Source of the DNA: SW10 sp965657795
Lineage (GTDB): Bacteria; Verrucomicrobiota; Verrucomicrobiia; Verrucomicrobiales; Akkermansiaceae
NCBI GenBank assembly: GCA_965657795.1
Contig: CBFHQJ010000004.1
Coordinates: forward strand, 29,128-93,127
Reading direction: 5' to 3'
Length of the DNA: 64,000 nucleotides
Part shown: positions 40,301 through 49,790 of the stretch, in pieces
Layout: every line of letters starts with the position of its first letter
Position numbering within the stretch: position 1 is the first letter of the stretch
The notes under the pieces: generated by a model
What the model saw: the letters and a program-made list of their open reading frames with translations, nothing else
What the model was told of the DNA's origin: nothing
Databases searched by the model: none
Made by a program: the position numbers and the translations under genes

Positions 40301-42693
40301 GTATCGGTTGCCGGGAATCCGACCAAGGTGCGACCGCCGACCACGGTGGAGATGAGGCTTGTTTTGTTTTCGTAATCTCCGAAGGGAGTCGAAGCCGGGA
40401 CGGTCAGGCCCACCCGGAAGGAGCAGGACTGACCGGGAGCGAGTTCGCCGCCGGTGAAGGTTAGAACATCGCTGCCGGTGATCTGGGAGTTGGGTCCGCA
40501 AACGGCGGCGGGCTGCAGAGGTGTTCCAATTTGAATGTCATCGAAAAAGGCCTCTGTGATTTCGGTGCCGGAATTGGAGATATTGTTATAGGCACCCACC
40601 ACGATGGTGTGTTCTCCCGCCGCCAAAAAGATGCTGGTGGTGTAAACCTGCCAGCCCGAATCCTGATCGACTCCAGCTCCGCCATTCAATTGCGCGAGGG
40701 AGTTGTCGGCGCTATTTCCATAACGGGTGCCATCGATTTCCAGCAAGGCCTGCCCGAACTCGTTCGCCTCGTAAGATTCGTCGACAAGGAGACGATAACG
40801 AAGGCTCACGTTCACCGAACTTGCCTCGGCGACGGTGAAAGTTCTGGTCCAACCGCCCGAGCTTGGTGGGTTGAAAAATCCGGCGATGAAGTTTTTGCCT
40901 CCGACGGTGACGTTGATACCGCCCCCCGTCAGTCCGCCGGTTGGATCGAGCGCTCCGTTGGCGGCTCCGGCATCATTGGTTCCCTCAAAGGTGTCGTCGG
41001 AATAAGTGAAGCCGCCGGTTGGAGAAGCGGATGAAGGAAGGAGATCGAGCAGGAAGCCGGCGTCGCTGCTGTCGAGGGTGGTTTGGTGAAGCTCAACCGC
41101 GATGGTGTTCGCGCCTTGCACAAGGACTCCCGAGAGATCGACCTCGCTGGAGGTGCGGTTGACTTCCTCACCCAGTCCCGAGAGAGTGGTCGTGGTGACG
41201 GGCCCCGCCGGCATTCCCGCGCTGCGGAAAATCTCGGTCCCGTTAATGTAAACGATGGCGCCATCATCGAAGACGTAGTCGAGCAACCAGTTGCTGACTC
41301 CGGCCTGCGCGGCATTAAGGGTGAATTCATTGCGAAAGAGATAGGTCGTGACCAAATTTTGTCCGTTGGCGGCGGCATCGATTCCTCCCAAGACGGCCGG
41401 GGTTCCCGCCGGGAAGGCGTCGATCACGCCAGCTTGAAAGGGCGCGTTTCCACCCACCCATGGGCCGATGCTGGAAGTGGCTGGATTAAACGCGACCGAG
41501 TTCCATTCGTTCCCTGAGCCATCAAGTGGGTAGCCATCGCCCCGACCGTTTTCGTTTTGGAGCTGGTCGAGGTAGTCCCAGGAAGGGTCGAGGACTGAGG
41601 CGCCCGAACCGTTAAAACTGGCATCGACTACGAAGCCTCCTTCTTCGGGAAGAGTGGTGGCAACCGCGCCCGGAAGCATGGCATCGAGATCGTCCGTGAA
41701 ACTGATGTCGGTGAAGGTCTCGGTTTGGCTGTTGTTGGTGATGGTGAAGATCAGGTCATTACTTCCGCCGGGATCGACGGAGTCATTTGCGAAAGACTTC
41801 GAGAATGAAATGTCGGCGAGATCTTCAGAAGGAATCACCTCGAGAGCTCCGCAGGCCCGACCGGAAGGAACGGGATTTCCGCCCGGAAAGTTGGATGAGA
41901 TATCACTCGAAATACTGATGTTCCGTCCGGCGACCAGTCCTACCACGTCGACTGAAATGACGCAGCTTTGGCCTGCCGCAAGGGTCGCTCCGGTGAAGGT
42001 GATCGTTTGAGAACCAGCGGTCGCGGTGAGAGTGGAGCCCGGGCAGTTGTTGACGATGTTGGGAGTGCTTGCTACCACGATTCCCGGCGAGAGGTCGTCG
42101 CTGAATGAGATCCCTTGGGCCTCGTTTTGGGATTGATTCTCAATGGTATAAGTCAGGGTCGTCTGACCGCCGAGTCTCACCGGGCTGTCGGTAAATGACT
42201 TGGTGAACCCAAGAGCGGGACCGGTTGAGGGAATCCCGATTGAGACGCTTGCGTTTCCGCTGTTTCCTGCGTCCGAGGTCAGATCTCCGGAGACGATATT
42301 GAATGGTCCTTGCGCCACGAGAGTGACACCAACGCTCGCCGAGCAGGTGCTGTTTGCTCCCACCGAGCCTCCGCTCAGGGTAACGGTGTTGGCGCCACCG
42401 GTTGCGGTGAAAATGCCTCCACAGTCGTTTGTCGGATTGGCGGGATTGCTCAAGGCGACCCCGGCGGGGAGGTTTACCGTGAATGCGAGATCATTCGTGG
42501 CCGTTCCAGTGGTATTCTGAATCTCAAAGGTGAGCTCGGCACAGCTTCCAACTCCGACCCCTTCCGGCGATAGACTCATCGAGAAGTTTGGGGCCTGCGC
42601 CTGGACCGCTGCTGGGAGCAGGGCGGTCGCGATGATGAATTTGAGATAAAGTGAGTGGAAAATACGACGCGAAAGAGAAGGACGGGCGATCAT
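37393..42693 (-). CDS. Giant secreted repeat protein (DUF11-like repeats), ~1766 aa
   Basis: Start chosen at the ATG 42693 because a signal peptide follows (SLSRRIFHSLYLKFIIATALLPAAVQA); the frame is open upstream to 42807. Two repeat types are clear. The first (N-terminal third and ~800-1050) has STLTF.I.N, then LP.G, C.G..TA..G, SGG.V.AG..C.V.V. The second (~1060-1600) is DUF11-like: VTNSGPS.A.NV, ..LP.GV, VP..G...., W....L..G...TL.I. An insert at ~330-700 holds two lectin/jelly-roll-like domains (IYINGTEIFR; FDDIQIG). The C-terminus ends in the shared module VQYSANGETW ... LRLYRVIKK. Probably a fibrillar adhesin or matrix protein. Downstream barrel gene in the same operon. Confidence 0.88.
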   Translation of the reverse strand: MIARPSLSRRIFHSLYLKFIIATALLPAAVQAQAPNFSMSLSPEGVGVGSCAELTFEIQNTTGTATNDLAFTVNLPAGVALSNPANPTNDCGGIFTATGGANTVTLSGGSVGANSTCSASVGVTLVAQGPFNIVSGDLTSDAGNSGNASVSIGIPSTGPALGFTKSFTDSPVRLGGQTTLTYTIENQSQNEAQGISFSDDLSPGIVVASTPNIVNNCPGSTLTATAGSQTITFTGATLAAGQSCVISVDVVGLVAGRNISISSDISSNFPGGNPVPSGRACGALEVIPSEDLADISFSKSFANDSVDPGGSNDLIFTITNNSQTETFTDISFTDDLDAMLPGAVATTLPEEGGFVVDASFNGSGASVLDPSWDYLDQLQNENGRGDGYPLDGSGNEWNSVAFNPATSSIGPWVGGNAPFQAGVIDAFPAGTPAVLGGIDAAANGQNLVTTYLFRNEFTLNAAQAGVSNWLLDYVFDDGAIVYINGTEIFRSAGMPAGPVTTTTLSGLGEEVNRTSSEVDLSGVLVQGANTIAVELHQTTLDSSDAGFLLDLLPSSASPTGGFTYSDDTFEGTNDAGAANGALDPTGGLTGGGINVTVGGKNFIAGFFNPPSSGGWTRTFTVAEASSVNVSLRYRLLVDESYEANEFGQALLEIDGTRYGNSADNSLAQLNGGAGVDQDSGWQVYTTSIFLAAGEHTIVVGAYNNISNSGTEITEAFFDDIQIGTPLQPAAVCGPNSQITGSDVLTFTGGELAPGQSCSFRVGLTVPASTPFGDYENKTSLISTVVGGRTLVGFPATDTLSVVPVPLAFSSAFSPTDIPANGTSTLTFSIDNQGSQVGATDVTFSGTLPDGMLIAAVPGATSTCGGVITAQAGNNSFTFSDGAVAAGQICTVSFDVTGQGSGDLVITSDPLLSSLGESGTATATLAVIAPPAFTMSFAPDDINAGQVSTLTFVIDNRSSPLPANNLNLIHELPDGLILANPSNASTNCQGGTLIAISGTDRISYSGGTVPAGQTCTVTVGVTGSEGGGFQNTTQELTSSLGNSGTASNTLDVQAVVSLALGVSASTPTVVAGSGVENLGYVVVVTNSGPSTATNIVIDFGETLPPGVIAGNALAGVGSFEQSTWTIPALSTGGQATLGITYTVQQNTQPGVDSIIGTATLTSVDQLNLNAANNTATDPTSVSNVFDSALTKTESIDPVLADSGPGNLVYSVTASNSGPSNATNVNIREALNLPAGVTVQSIVPADGSFAPQNDPNGLWAFNLPVGESSTLTITLDVAANAPNEGTISSTTSLESASGIDSNNANDSVTESTTIISGVDLIVTSTLSNDPIVAGSGAGNLSYLIEVTNQGPLDATGLELTDVLTFGDGITIDSITPSAGAFEGQPWTRGELAVGATESFEVIVTVGPSAQVASPGFTSVSSVSAVDQAQINTGNESVTTNRDIIREVDLTVSTESSRDPVLAGFDLPQNLFHTLTVTNQGPSDASGVSLNLSEVLPTGASIDSISPSNGTTVTDSVWTVGDLGVGNSASVIYYFEVTGTVTGGVDLISSQASVNSANEQLLNPDDDAGAIATDIVSPASTNITGGAIALDFQTGLFKQTVTVTNNNPGALPAFRILVGGLPEGVTVANAQGEILGNSFLLLNQALESGESIELTVEYLQGDASGGFEPTFEIELLDAVADQIAGEGVEVDRCEVLANGDILIEFTSQIGASYTVQYSANGETWTNVVPDITAGGTRQQWIDNGPPKTVSHPSGEKLRLYRVIKKDVDQ

Positions 42694-42975
42694 CGAGAGA
42701 ATTGAAATAGTGAAAAATTTGGGCACCCTCCGGTTGTTCGAGGGATATTGACGGAGCATCGGCGGGAGCAATGGAAAACTAAGACCTAACAAAAGTCTAC
42801 CGGGCATGAGTTTCTAGTGTAACTGCGGACGCTCAACGCCATACGTCTCCTTTGATCGAAAGGTGACAGGAAATATCGATTTGGTTTGCTTTTGGCGTGA
42901 ATCAGCGAAGTAAGAACGCAAATAAGAGAGTGTTAGATGTGCGTTTTGTGAATAAGTAGCGTAGCGTATGTATCG

Positions 42976-45489
42976 ATGCCGATGTTCAACCAGCAGTCCA
43001 GATTTCCTGGCTTTCTGAAAACGACGCTGCGCTCGCGCCGCGTTTTTGTTGCTGTGTTGCTTTGCCTGCCTGCGGGAGCTTCCGGAAGTGAAGAGCTTTT
43101 GGAAAACTACTGCTACTCGTGTCACGATGAGTGGGAAAAGAAGGGAAACGTGCAATTGGATGTGCTCGGGAAACTTTCCCTCGAGTCCCGGCTTGACGTT
43201 CTCAACAAGGTGCAGGAGCAGCTCTACTTCGGGCAGATGCCGCCCAAGAAAAAGAAGAAGCAGCCGTCCGACGCGGAGCGCGCCAAGATGCTGGCATGGG
43301 TCGGGGCCGAACTGAAAAAGCACCATGCCTCCACGCTCGAGGATAAATTGCGCTATCCCAACTTCGGCAACCACGTCAGTCACGAAAAGCTCTTCAGCGG
43401 GGAAGTTGAGGAAAAGCCATTCACGCCGGCTCGTCGCTGGCTCGTCAGTCCGCAGATTTTTATCGAGCGAATTAATGCCGTCTTTGGACTCGAAGGTGGG
43501 TCGCGCCAGCGATCATTTTATGGCGTAACCATCCCAGTGATTCTTCCGGATCATTCCGGGGTGCGATATTACGACACGACCACGTTGGATGGCGGGCATC
43601 TTCTCATGATGCTCACCAATGCCGATTGGATCTCCCGGAAGCAACTTCGCGAAGCCCGCGTGAAGAATGGCGAAATCAAATCGAACGATTTTCCGAATCC
43701 GAAAGACAAGTGGACTCCAAGAAGAACGCCGGAACCTTTCGAGTTGATCGTTACCAAGGAATCTCCTCCGACCGAAGCTGAGATGATTGCGGCCATCCAT
43801 ACCCAGTATCAGTGCGTCTTGCAGCGGAATGCCAGCAAGACGGAGTTGGAAAAACACCTCAAACTCCTAAAAGAGAGTATCTCGCTTGCAGGTAATACCG
43901 AGGGTCTGCGCCAGATGCTGGTGAGTGTTCTCCTTAAGTCCGAGTTCATGTATCGCTATGAATTTGGCGAGGGCGAGGAAGATGAATACGGGCGGCGCAA
44001 GTTGTCCCCGCGCGAAGCGAGTTATGCGATTGCCTATGCCCTCAGTGATCGCAATCCTGATGCTGGCTTGATCAAGGCTGCCGCGGAAGGCCGTCTCAAT
44101 TCGAAGGAACATTATCGTCGTGAAGTGGTTCGAATTCTTAAGGATCAGAGTTCCTTCGCCGGTCCCGGCGCTCCGGAAGTGAGTGGCAAAGGGCTCAATT
44201 CGCACAAGGTCACTCATCCCAAGGTGAACCGCTTCTTCCGCGAGTTCTTCGGCTATCCTAACATGACGAAAGTCTTCAAGGACGCCAAGCGAAGCGGTGG
44301 CTTTTATGCCAATGCCGGTCGCGGAACCGCCGGAACTTCCGGCCACGTGATTGATGAGGCCGACAAGATTGTCGATCACATCTTGAGGCAGGATCAGAAC
44401 GTCTTCGAACAACTTCTGACGACCGACGAATACTTCGTTTATCACACTCGTCCGGACGAGCAAACCGCAGCCATCATCAAGCGATGGCGCGAGGCATACG
44501 AAGTTCTCAAAGATGAACCGTGGCAGGAAAATCCCGAAGAAGTCAGCTTAAAGCATGAAGAGCTCCTGAAAACGAATCTCGGGCTCAAAGTTCCTCAACA
44601 GAAAAAAGGAAAAGGCAGACACGACAATACCTTGGTGCGCCTCATGGGATACTTCGACACCACCTTTGGGCGCGGGACAAATCCTTACACCAATCCTCCT
44701 TGGGCCCATGGCTTCCGGCACCAGTATTCCGAGATTTACAATCTCGCGCCCATTCCCGGATCAAGAGGAAAAGACACCGGAGAGAAGGGTTGGGACTTTC
44801 AAGTGAAGCAGCCATTCAAGATCGAGAATCGTAAGGGGATCCTCACCCACCCTGCATGGCTCCTCGCTCACTCGCAAAACACCGAGACCGATCCGGTGCG
44901 CCGTGGAAAGTGGATTCGCGAGAAGCTTCTGGCCGGATATGTGCCCGACGTTCCGATCACGGTGGATGCCCAGATTCCCGAAGATCATCACCGCACCCTC
45001 CGCGAGCGGCTCGATGAGGTCACGTCGCCCCAGGAATGCTGGAAGTGTCACGTTCACATGAATCCGCTCGGTCTGACCTTCGAAATGTTCGATGACTTTG
45101 GTCGCTTCCGGAAGGCCGAGGAACTGGAGCATCCTGACAATCTCATTAAGACCGGCAATGGCAAAACATCCGCCAGCGAATACAAGACAAAGCCCCTGAA
45201 CGTCTCGGGACTTCTCGAAGGCACCGGCGACCCGGCTCTCGATGGCGAAGTACGGGATGCCTACGACTTGATCGACCGCCTGGCCAGGTCCCGACGGGTT
45301 CGCCAATCCATCATTCGTCATGCCTTCCGCTACTTTATGGGACGAAACGAACTCATCTCCGATTCACAAACTTTGATTGATGCCGAGGCCGCTTACGTCA
45401 AGAATGGCGGTAGCTTCAAAATGGTCATTGTCTCCCTGCTGACTTCCGATTCCTTTATCTACCGAAAAGAAACTCAATCCTCCCAATGA
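42976..45489 (+). CDS. DUF1592/DUF1588/DUF1585 cytochrome c protein, copy A
   Basis: 837 residues with signal peptide (RVFVAVLLCLPAGASG). N-terminal cytochrome c with C-Y-S-C-H (Cys46-His50) and G-Q-M-P-P-K-K-K-K-K, then DUF1587-DUF1592-type helical domains, DUF1588 (LTHPAWLLAHS, P-V-R-R-G-K-W-I-R-E-K, P-E-D-H-H-R-T-L-R) with a second CxxCH, C-W-K-C-H at Cys688, and DUF1585 at the end (RHAFRYFMGRNE, S-D-S-Q-T-L). Typical periplasmic PVC cytochrome partner of DUF1552. The next gene starts within its stop codon (ATGA at 45486-45489). A close paralogue lies at 46890-49367. Function not established for the family. Confidence 0.93.
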   Translation: MPMFNQQSRFPGFLKTTLRSRRVFVAVLLCLPAGASGSEELLENYCYSCHDEWEKKGNVQLDVLGKLSLESRLDVLNKVQEQLYFGQMPPKKKKKQPSDAERAKMLAWVGAELKKHHASTLEDKLRYPNFGNHVSHEKLFSGEVEEKPFTPARRWLVSPQIFIERINAVFGLEGGSRQRSFYGVTIPVILPDHSGVRYYDTTTLDGGHLLMMLTNADWISRKQLREARVKNGEIKSNDFPNPKDKWTPRRTPEPFELIVTKESPPTEAEMIAAIHTQYQCVLQRNASKTELEKHLKLLKESISLAGNTEGLRQMLVSVLLKSEFMYRYEFGEGEEDEYGRRKLSPREASYAIAYALSDRNPDAGLIKAAAEGRLNSKEHYRREVVRILKDQSSFAGPGAPEVSGKGLNSHKVTHPKVNRFFREFFGYPNMTKVFKDAKRSGGFYANAGRGTAGTSGHVIDEADKIVDHILRQDQNVFEQLLTTDEYFVYHTRPDEQTAAIIKRWREAYEVLKDEPWQENPEEVSLKHEELLKTNLGLKVPQQKKGKGRHDNTLVRLMGYFDTTFGRGTNPYTNPPWAHGFRHQYSEIYNLAPIPGSRGKDTGEKGWDFQVKQPFKIENRKGILTHPAWLLAHSQNTETDPVRRGKWIREKLLAGYVPDVPITVDAQIPEDHHRTLRERLDEVTSPQECWKCHVHMNPLGLTFEMFDDFGRFRKAEELEHPDNLIKTGNGKTSASEYKTKPLNVSGLLEGTGDPALDGEVRDAYDLIDRLARSRRVRQSIIRHAFRYFMGRNELISDSQTLIDAEAAYVKNGGSFKMVIVSLLTSDSFIYRKETQSSQ

Positions 45490-46880
45490 AAAGCCGAAGA
45501 AATTTCCTGAAACAATCAATGCTGGGCGCTGGCTCCATGGCGCTCACTCCCGGTCTCTTTGCGGCCAATGCTAGGGGAAAAGCTCCCAAGCGATTCATCT
45601 TCATCCACAAGGGGAATGGCTTGTTGCCCAGTACTCTCGCCCCCTCGACTTTGAAAGGTGCGGAGCTTGAGAACGAGAAGCGCAAGGAAGCCTTCGAGGT
45701 TTCGCTAAAGGATCACGAGTTGCCGGAATGGATGGGCGCGCTCAGCGAGCACAAGGAGAACATGACTATTCTGCAAGGTCTCTCGGGCAAGATGTGCACC
45801 ACCGGTCACCACACCTGGCAATCCTCGCTCGGAGTTTACAAGGCCAATGAACGGTTGAGTTCCATCAAGTGGGCGACTGTTGATTTTGAACTCGCGAAGC
45901 TTTTTCCATCCTCGCTCGAGCACATCGAGCTGGCTTGTTTCCCAAGTGGCGGTGGAAACTCGCGCGGCAATATCAACGGGATCGAGAAAGGATTCTCGGC
46001 ACGCGGACCACAGCAGCCCAACTACGCTTTTGGCTCGCCCAAGGTCGCAATTGAAGAACTCTTCAAGTCGGTGTTGAGTGACAAGGAATCGAAAATTCAG
46101 TATCAGCTTGAACGTCGTCTTTTGGAATTCGCGGCCCAGAGTGAAGGCGCGATGGCCGAGGAACTTCGAGGCATCGAGAAAGCGAAGGTCAAAAACTACT
46201 CGGACTCGATTGAGGATATCCGCGAGCGGAATCGTAAGATGGATGCGATGTCGGATGTTATTCGCAAGCACGCGCCACGTCTCGATGACAAGTATTTTGC
46301 CGATGATCTCAACACCGTGGATCGCCAGATTGGCCACGCCGAGATTGCTCTCTCGACCCTAATTTCCGGAATGACCAACGTCGTTACCTTGACCGCTGAT
46401 GAGCTTGGGACAATTTACACCGGAGTCACCGACATTGAAAAAGAGAACGTCAATCTTCACGACGTGGGCCACGGAAAACCGGTTGGCCAATTTGAAGCTC
46501 TGCAAGTTCGGGAGAAGGTGCGCCGTCATCACATGAGCTTGATTGATCGTCTGGTCAGTCGCCTGAAGTCGGTGCCCGAAGACGGAGGCACGATGTTCGA
46601 CAACACCATGCTTCTTTACTTCCCTGACAATGGTGAGACCCACCACAGTAAGGGAACCGAGTGGCCGTTCATTGTCATGTCCGGCAAGAATGCCCAACTC
46701 GATATCACCGGGAAATACATTCGCCTGCCGCACTACGGCAAGGAAGGTCATAAGACTCTAGGAAACTGGTATACCTCCATCTTGAACGCTTATGGAAATC
46801 CCATCGAGCACTACGGTGCCATCGATACCGGGTTGGCGCACATGGACCAGAAGGGCGCGATCAAACAGTTCCTCGGATAG
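45486..46880 (+). CDS. DUF1552 protein with Tat signal
   Basis: 464 residues. Leader S-R-R-N-F-L-K-Q-S-M-L-G-A-G is a Tat signal. The body follows DUF1552: F-I-F-I-H-K-G-N-G, L-K-D-H-E-L-P-E-W, T-G-H-H-T-W-Q-S-S, IDRQIGHAEIALS, H-H-M-S-L-I-D-R-L, T-M-L-L-Y-F-P-D-N-G-E-T-H-H. His/Asp positions resemble the sulfatase/phosphatase superfamily (as for DUF1501) but no formylglycine Cys is visible. Overlaps the upstream cytochrome gene by 4 bp (ATGA) and is 9 bp before the second cytochrome copy, so the three form a tight operon. Confidence 0.92.
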   Translation: MKSRRNFLKQSMLGAGSMALTPGLFAANARGKAPKRFIFIHKGNGLLPSTLAPSTLKGAELENEKRKEAFEVSLKDHELPEWMGALSEHKENMTILQGLSGKMCTTGHHTWQSSLGVYKANERLSSIKWATVDFELAKLFPSSLEHIELACFPSGGGNSRGNINGIEKGFSARGPQQPNYAFGSPKVAIEELFKSVLSDKESKIQYQLERRLLEFAAQSEGAMAEELRGIEKAKVKNYSDSIEDIRERNRKMDAMSDVIRKHAPRLDDKYFADDLNTVDRQIGHAEIALSTLISGMTNVVTLTADELGTIYTGVTDIEKENVNLHDVGHGKPVGQFEALQVREKVRRHHMSLIDRLVSRLKSVPEDGGTMFDNTMLLYFPDNGETHHSKGTEWPFIVMSGKNAQLDITGKYIRLPHYGKEGHKTLGNWYTSILNAYGNPIEHYGAIDTGLAHMDQKGAIKQFLG

Positions 46881-46889
46881 GCTCGTGCC

Positions 46890-49367
46890 ATGATGCCGCT
46901 CCGTCTCCTTGCGATTCTTGGGATCGTCGCTTCGGTGAATGCGAAGCCAGCTGCGGTTTTAGAAAACTATTGTTTTTCCTGCCACGACGAGTGGGAAGAG
47001 AAGGGCAATATTCGGCTCGATGAACTGGATAAGCTACCGCTTGAGGGTCGCCTCGAATTGCTTAATAAAGTTGAGGAGCAGGTTTACTTCGGCCAAATGC
47101 CGCCGAAGAAAAAGAAGAAGCAGCCGAGTGATGCCGAGCGTGCGGAATTGTTGGCGTGGTTGAAGGCGGAGCTTGGAAAGCACAAAGCCTCAACCTTGCA
47201 GGACAAGCTGCGCTATCCCAACTACGCGAACTACGTCGATCACAAAAAACTCTTCAGTGGCGAGATCAAGGAAAAGCCCTTCACGCCATCGCGGCGATGG
47301 TTGGTGAGTCCGCAAATTTTTATCGAGAGAGTCAATGCCATCTTCAATCTTGAAGGCCGCGCTCGTCAGCGGACTTTTTACGGGGTCACCGTCCCGGTGA
47401 TTTTGCCCGACCACTCGGGTGTGCGTTATTATGACACTACGACCTTGGATGGAGGTCATCTGCTCACGATGCTCACCAATGCTGATTGGATTTCCAAAAA
47501 GCAGCTTCGTCCGGCGCGGGTGAAGAGCGGTGAGATCCAATCGAATGAGTTTAAGAACCCGAAAGACCGGTGGTCGCCAAAGTCCACGCCCGAAGCCTTC
47601 GAGGTGATCGTTCTGAAGAAATCGGCTCCGACCGAAGCCGAAATGAAGGCCGCGGTGCAGGCCCAGTATCAGTGTGTGTTGCAGCGCGAAGCGACTTCCC
47701 GGGAGTTGGAAAAACATCTCGCGCTTTTAAAGGACACTATCGCGATTGGCGGCAATGCCGAAGGACTTCGGCAGATGCTCGTGAGTGTCATTTTGAAATC
47801 GGAGTTCATGTATCGTCATGAATTCGGAGCGGGCGAAGTCGATGAACACGGACGGCGAAAGTTGTCTCCGCGCGAGGCGAGTTACGCCATCGCTTATGCC
47901 ATTGATGATCGCAATCCGGACGCCGCCTTGATGAAGGCAGCGGAGGAAGGCCGGCTCAATACGAAAGAAGATTATCAGCGCGAGATTCTGAGATTGTTGA
48001 AAGACGAAAAGTCATTTTTGGGGGAAGGCGATCCCGGCCTTAACGGACTCCACATGCGTTCGCACAAGGTGACGCATCCCAAGATTAACCGTTTCTTTCG
48101 CGAGTTCTTTGGCTACCCGAATAGCATGAAGGTTTTCAAGGACACCGCGCGAAGCGGTGGAGCCTTCATGAACACTGCCCGTGGGTATTCGGGCACAGCA
48201 GGGTGGATCACCAACGAGGCCGACAAGGTGGTCGACGTCATTTTGAGAGAGGACCAGAATGTCTTTGAGCAGCTCTTGACCACCGATGAATTTTTCGTCC
48301 TCCACCGCCACAGTAATGACGAGGGCGCGCAGATTGTTGCGGATTGGAAGAAGGCCTGGCTTGCTCTGAAAGGCACGGACTGGGAGAAAGATCCCCAGGT
48401 TTTTGTGGCGGAAAATATCGAGAAATATCGTGAGGAATTGAACTCGCTGAAAATCACCAAAGTCGACGACAAGCGGAACACGAGAAATCTGAAAAGGTGG
48501 ATGGAGTATTTCGAGAACACCTTTGGCCGGGGCCTGACGCCGGCAACTTCTCCTTGGTTTTATCACGGTGGTCAGAAGTTTAGTTATGCCGAGGTTTATA
48601 GTCTGCCCAAGATTGCGGGAAGCGGACCCACCGGAGCCAATGGAAACTATGATGATCAAGAATACTGGGATTTTCCAACCACCCAACCCTTTCAGGTTCC
48701 CAATCGTAAAGGGATCCTGACTCACCCGGCGTGGCTCGTGGCTCATTCCCAGAACACCGAGACCGACCCGGTACGGCGTGGAAAGTGGATCCGCGAAAAA
48801 TTGCTCGCCGGTTATGTCCCGGACGTTCCCATTACCGTGGATGCGCAAATCCCCGAGGATCATCATCGAACCTTGCGTCAGCGGTTGGACGGAGTGACCT
48901 CAAAGCAGGAGTGCTGGAAGTGCCACGTTCACATGAATCCACTCGGGCTCACGTTCGAGATTTACGATGACTTCGGACGTTTCCGGAAAATGGAAGAGCT
49001 TGAGCATCCGGATAACATCATCACCAAGGGGCGCGGAAAATTTGGAGAGCACGAATACAAAAGCTTGCCGGTGAAGGCGGCAGGCCATCTTGAGGGAACG
49101 GGCGACTCATCTCTCGACGGTGAAGTGAAAGACGCTTTCGACCTTATCGATCGACTCGCCAAATCGCGCCGGGTCCAGCAGTCGATCATTCGGCACGCCT
49201 TCCGCTACTTTATGGGGCGTAATGAAATGCTTTCAGACTCACAAACTTTGATCGACGCCGAACAGGCCTACGTCAAAAGCGGTGGCAGCTTTAAGATGGT
49301 TGTTCTGTCTTTACTCACTTCTGATTCCTTCATCTACCGGAAAGGGGAAGCGACTTCGGTAAAATAG
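46890..49367 (+). CDS. DUF1592/DUF1588/DUF1585 cytochrome c protein, copy B
   Basis: 825 residues, signal peptide (PLRLLAILGIVASVNA). Same domain order as copy A, with heme motifs C-F-S-C-H (Cys28-His32) and C-W-K-C-H (Cys675). Long identical stretches with copy A (for example GQMPPKKKKKQPSDAER, LRYPN, GVRYYDTTTLDGGHLL, HSQNTETDPVRRGKW) mark it as a tandem duplicate. Differences concentrate at the N-terminus and in the loop around residues 490-600. Two starts, ATG at 46890 and 46893, are possible. Third gene of the operon. Confidence 0.93.
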   Translation: MMPLRLLAILGIVASVNAKPAAVLENYCFSCHDEWEEKGNIRLDELDKLPLEGRLELLNKVEEQVYFGQMPPKKKKKQPSDAERAELLAWLKAELGKHKASTLQDKLRYPNYANYVDHKKLFSGEIKEKPFTPSRRWLVSPQIFIERVNAIFNLEGRARQRTFYGVTVPVILPDHSGVRYYDTTTLDGGHLLTMLTNADWISKKQLRPARVKSGEIQSNEFKNPKDRWSPKSTPEAFEVIVLKKSAPTEAEMKAAVQAQYQCVLQREATSRELEKHLALLKDTIAIGGNAEGLRQMLVSVILKSEFMYRHEFGAGEVDEHGRRKLSPREASYAIAYAIDDRNPDAALMKAAEEGRLNTKEDYQREILRLLKDEKSFLGEGDPGLNGLHMRSHKVTHPKINRFFREFFGYPNSMKVFKDTARSGGAFMNTARGYSGTAGWITNEADKVVDVILREDQNVFEQLLTTDEFFVLHRHSNDEGAQIVADWKKAWLALKGTDWEKDPQVFVAENIEKYREELNSLKITKVDDKRNTRNLKRWMEYFENTFGRGLTPATSPWFYHGGQKFSYAEVYSLPKIAGSGPTGANGNYDDQEYWDFPTTQPFQVPNRKGILTHPAWLVAHSQNTETDPVRRGKWIREKLLAGYVPDVPITVDAQIPEDHHRTLRQRLDGVTSKQECWKCHVHMNPLGLTFEIYDDFGRFRKMEELEHPDNIITKGRGKFGEHEYKSLPVKAAGHLEGTGDSSLDGEVKDAFDLIDRLAKSRRVQQSIIRHAFRYFMGRNEMLSDSQTLIDAEQAYVKSGGSFKMVVLSLLTSDSFIYRKGEATSVK

Positions 49368-49415
49368 CAAGAGCCAGGCGAGTGCGGCTGCTCTTTCCAT
49401 TGTCCACCATCCGGT

Positions 49416-49676
49416 TTAGCCACCGTATATTTTCGCAAGGACTGTTCCGATCCCGATCATGACGAAAACGGGAAGCCTGATGATGTTGAGAAAAAGGGCG
49501 TATGCATCCCGCCCCCGCTGGGGGGCGTCGTTTTTTTTGATTTCGGGATCTTCATAGGTCTCGACTTCATCTCTCACGTCGAGATTCACATCGTCAATCG
49601 ATTGGCATGAAACCGAGTTGAGTGCCATGGTGAGCATGAGAAGTGAGGACAGCCAACGGCATAAAAAAGTCTTCAT
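49416..49676 (-). CDS. Small lipoprotein with C-terminal membrane segment
   Basis: 86 residues from the ATG at 49676 (the frame continues upstream to 49814, but that part has no signal). Lipoprotein signal: F-L-C-R-W-L-S-S-L-L-M-L-T-M-A-L-N-S-V-S-C, lipobox-like. A short acidic region follows (DDVNLDVRDEVETYEDPE), then a hydrophobic C-terminus (ALFLNIIRLPVFVMIGIGTVL). No family recognised. It lies downstream of and convergent with the DUF1592 copy B gene. Confidence 0.62.
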   Translation of the reverse strand: MKTFLCRWLSSLLMLTMALNSVSCQSIDDVNLDVRDEVETYEDPEIKKNDAPQRGRDAYALFLNIIRLPVFVMIGIGTVLAKIYGG

Positions 49677-49790
49677 CCTTTGGACTATGAGCCAAAGGAA
49701 TGGTTTAACGAGTTCTATCTCAGAATCTTGCGGTATATCGAGTGCACTTTCCGATAAGTGAGCGCCTTTAGGTGCGTAGAATCTCCCATC

